From assembly GCA_009691385.1 (NCBI GenBank), contig SICQ01000003.1, forward strand, positions 1 through 37,070: DNA of 37,070 nt, in the 5' to 3' direction. The translations under genes and the position numbers were made by a program. This document shows, piece after piece, positions 36,118-37,070 of this stretch (position 1 is its first letter; each line of letters begins with the position of its first letter). The notes below the pieces were generated by a model, which was given only the letters and a program-made list of their open reading frames with translations, ran no database searches and was not told the origin of the DNA. The stretch comes from Candidatus Ryanbacteria bacterium. Its GTDB lineage: Bacteria > Patescibacteriota > Minisyncoccia > Ryanbacterales > GWA2-47-10b.

Positions 36118-37070
36118 ACATTACCCTTCATTGGCATTACAATATAAATTGATCCTTCACGGTTAGTTGGTTTAATAAGGAGTGGTTGTGATTCAGAATT
36201 GAATCCAAAAAATAATTTTTCTTCACTATATGATTCGACTCCTTGAAGGAGGTATTGGAAATTAAAAACAATAGAAACATCCTCGCCATCGAACTCACCC
36301 CTCATAACACCTTTATAGGTACCTTGATTATTCTTACTCTCAATCGTGATAGTTTTGTTTTTTATATCGAGTGCGAAAGACACGCTATTGAGTTTATTTG
36401 CAAAGATACTCGCTCGTCGTAATTGAGCTACAATCTCTTGGCGTACAACTGTGCCATGAGTTTTAAATGTCTTGGGGATAATCTGTTGATAATCTGGGAA
36501 ATTCCCCTCTGTAAGTCGTGAATAAAGTGTTATATCTCCAAATTTAAATAATCCCTCACCCTTACCTATTAAAAACTCTACCTTATCACTATCACTCTGA
36601 TCGGTAAGGCGAATAATCTCTTCAAATGTTCGTGATGGGAGTAAAAAGATTTCTTTTGGATTTTTTATAGATAGTGCCGCGAGCTTTAACCTCTCTTCAC
36701 CTAAACGAAAACTATCCGTAGAAGCTATAAGGAGTACTTCCTTTTCAAGAACCGCTAATACACTTGCGAGCTCTGGTTTGATGGCGCTTTTTGATACAGA
36801 AATGAGAACTCGAGAGAAAAATTGTGATATATCTTTTTTAAAGATGGTCGCCTTATACAACTCTTTAAGTGTGGGAAATGGAGGAAAATCTTCTTGCGGG
36901 TATCCTTTTATATTCGTTTCCTGTCCTTGTACAGTAAGGATAATATCAACACCACTACTCTCAATGGTAATCTTTTCATCTTTAGATAATGTAGATACAT
37001 AAGAGAGAAATTGTTTTGATGGCACTACTACACTACCTTGTTCACTTACTGTACAGCGAACTGTTGTTTG
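36114..37070 (-). CDS. dnaN: DNA polymerase III beta sliding clamp, N-terminus beyond window
   Basis: DnaN is the ring that tethers polymerase to DNA. The frame is open to the window edge (QTTVRCTVSEQGSVVVPSKQF before the ORF track start, which is an internal GTG), so about 60 N-terminal residues lie outside. Family features include VPSKQFLSYVSTLSKDEKITIES, GYPQEDFPPFPTL and LLIASTDSFRLGEERL, followed by RTFEEIIRLTD, LTEGNFPDYQQIIPK and the C-terminal REGSIYIVMPMKG. In many bacteria dnaN is next to dnaA and the origin. It is coupled to the DciA-like gene by a 4-bp overlap. HolA, its loader subunit, is at 20035-20913. Confidence 0.95.
   Translation of the reverse strand, partial: QTTVRCTVSEQGSVVVPSKQFLSYVSTLSKDEKITIESSGVDIILTVQGQETNIKGYPQEDFPPFPTLKELYKATIFKKDISQFFSRVLISVSKSAIKPELASVLAVLEKEVLLIASTDSFRLGEERLKLAALSIKNPKEIFLLPSRTFEEIIRLTDQSDSDKVEFLIGKGEGLFKFGDITLYSRLTEGNFPDYQQIIPKTFKTHGTVVRQEIVAQLRRASIFANKLNSVSFALDIKNKTITIESKNNQGTYKGVMRGEFDGEDVSIVFNFQYLLQGVESYSEEKLFFGFNSESQPLLIKPTNREGSIYIVMPMKGNV

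Noticed and set aside
1-37070. CRISPR arrays, prophage modules, toxin-antitoxin or restriction-modification genes
   Set aside because: No regularly spaced repeats and no cas, phage structural, integrase or restriction motifs were seen. The only mobile gene is the RAYT-type transposase.

Overview
This window looks like part of a reduced genome of the Patescibacteria/CPR radiation, probably a Parcubacteria-type lineage. That placement is an inference from gene content and style. Genes are packed end to end with 1-20 bp overlaps. Many core proteins are trimmed versions of their families: MurE without its N-terminal domain, YebC without its third domain, ValRS without its C-terminal arm, and a Pol I with a dead proofreading site. 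There are also many small membrane proteins of unknown function, a type IV pilus ATPase, and SIMPL, LTD and PH-domain proteins. TGA is used as a stop codon, so the code is standard.

Layout. 1-4456 (minus): the start of a HIT-family gene, a 13-codon relict of a HIT gene start, small membrane proteins, a DUF3137-like membrane protein, and a membrane-anchored Clp-like AAA+ protein with degenerate motifs. 4469-10840: uppS, tRNA-Glu, tRNA-Val, then tsaD-valS-prsW-hsp20. 10857-11880: a terminator, a tRNA 3'-end relict, tRNA-Phe, tRNA-Val, a GC-rich orphan gene and tRNA-Arg. 11890-15220: two RNase-H-fold genes, an LTD-domain secreted protein, a SpoU methyltransferase and a SIMPL protein. 15357-20038: a small zinc-finger-like gene, murE-ruvA facing uvrB, an orphan gene, and rpsT. 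20035-25526 (minus): tsaE-polA-histidine kinase-response regulator-holA. 25632-28807: an orphan secreted protein, a degenerate DHH-like protein and pilB. 29164-30282: an IS200/RAYT-type transposase with palindromes and a 33-bp direct repeat, followed by a fold-back element. 30294-35837: ruvB, two membrane proteins, yebC, ruvC, a tiny acidic ORF and a class A penicillin-binding protein. 35821-37070 (minus): a DciA/DUF721-like protein and the C-terminal part of dnaN. dnaN suggests that the replication origin may lie beyond the right edge.

The genes cover several core systems. All three RuvABC subunits, UvrB, Pol I, HolA and DnaN serve replication and repair. TsaD and TsaE serve t6A tRNA modification. 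UppS, MurE and the class A PBP serve cell wall synthesis.

The most striking signal is in expression. At least ten genes carry a -10 hexamer, often as extended TGnTATACT, ending 6 or 7 nt before the start codon with no Shine-Dalgarno site. This implies leaderless transcripts. In several cases the upstream gene's stop codon is part of the -10 box. In contrast, four short orphan genes (11286-11702, 15357-15527, 19429-19653, 25632-26138) each carry a promoter with 17-bp spacing, a 5' UTR, a strong GGAGG-type ribosome site and their own terminator. They form a separate expression class of unknown function.
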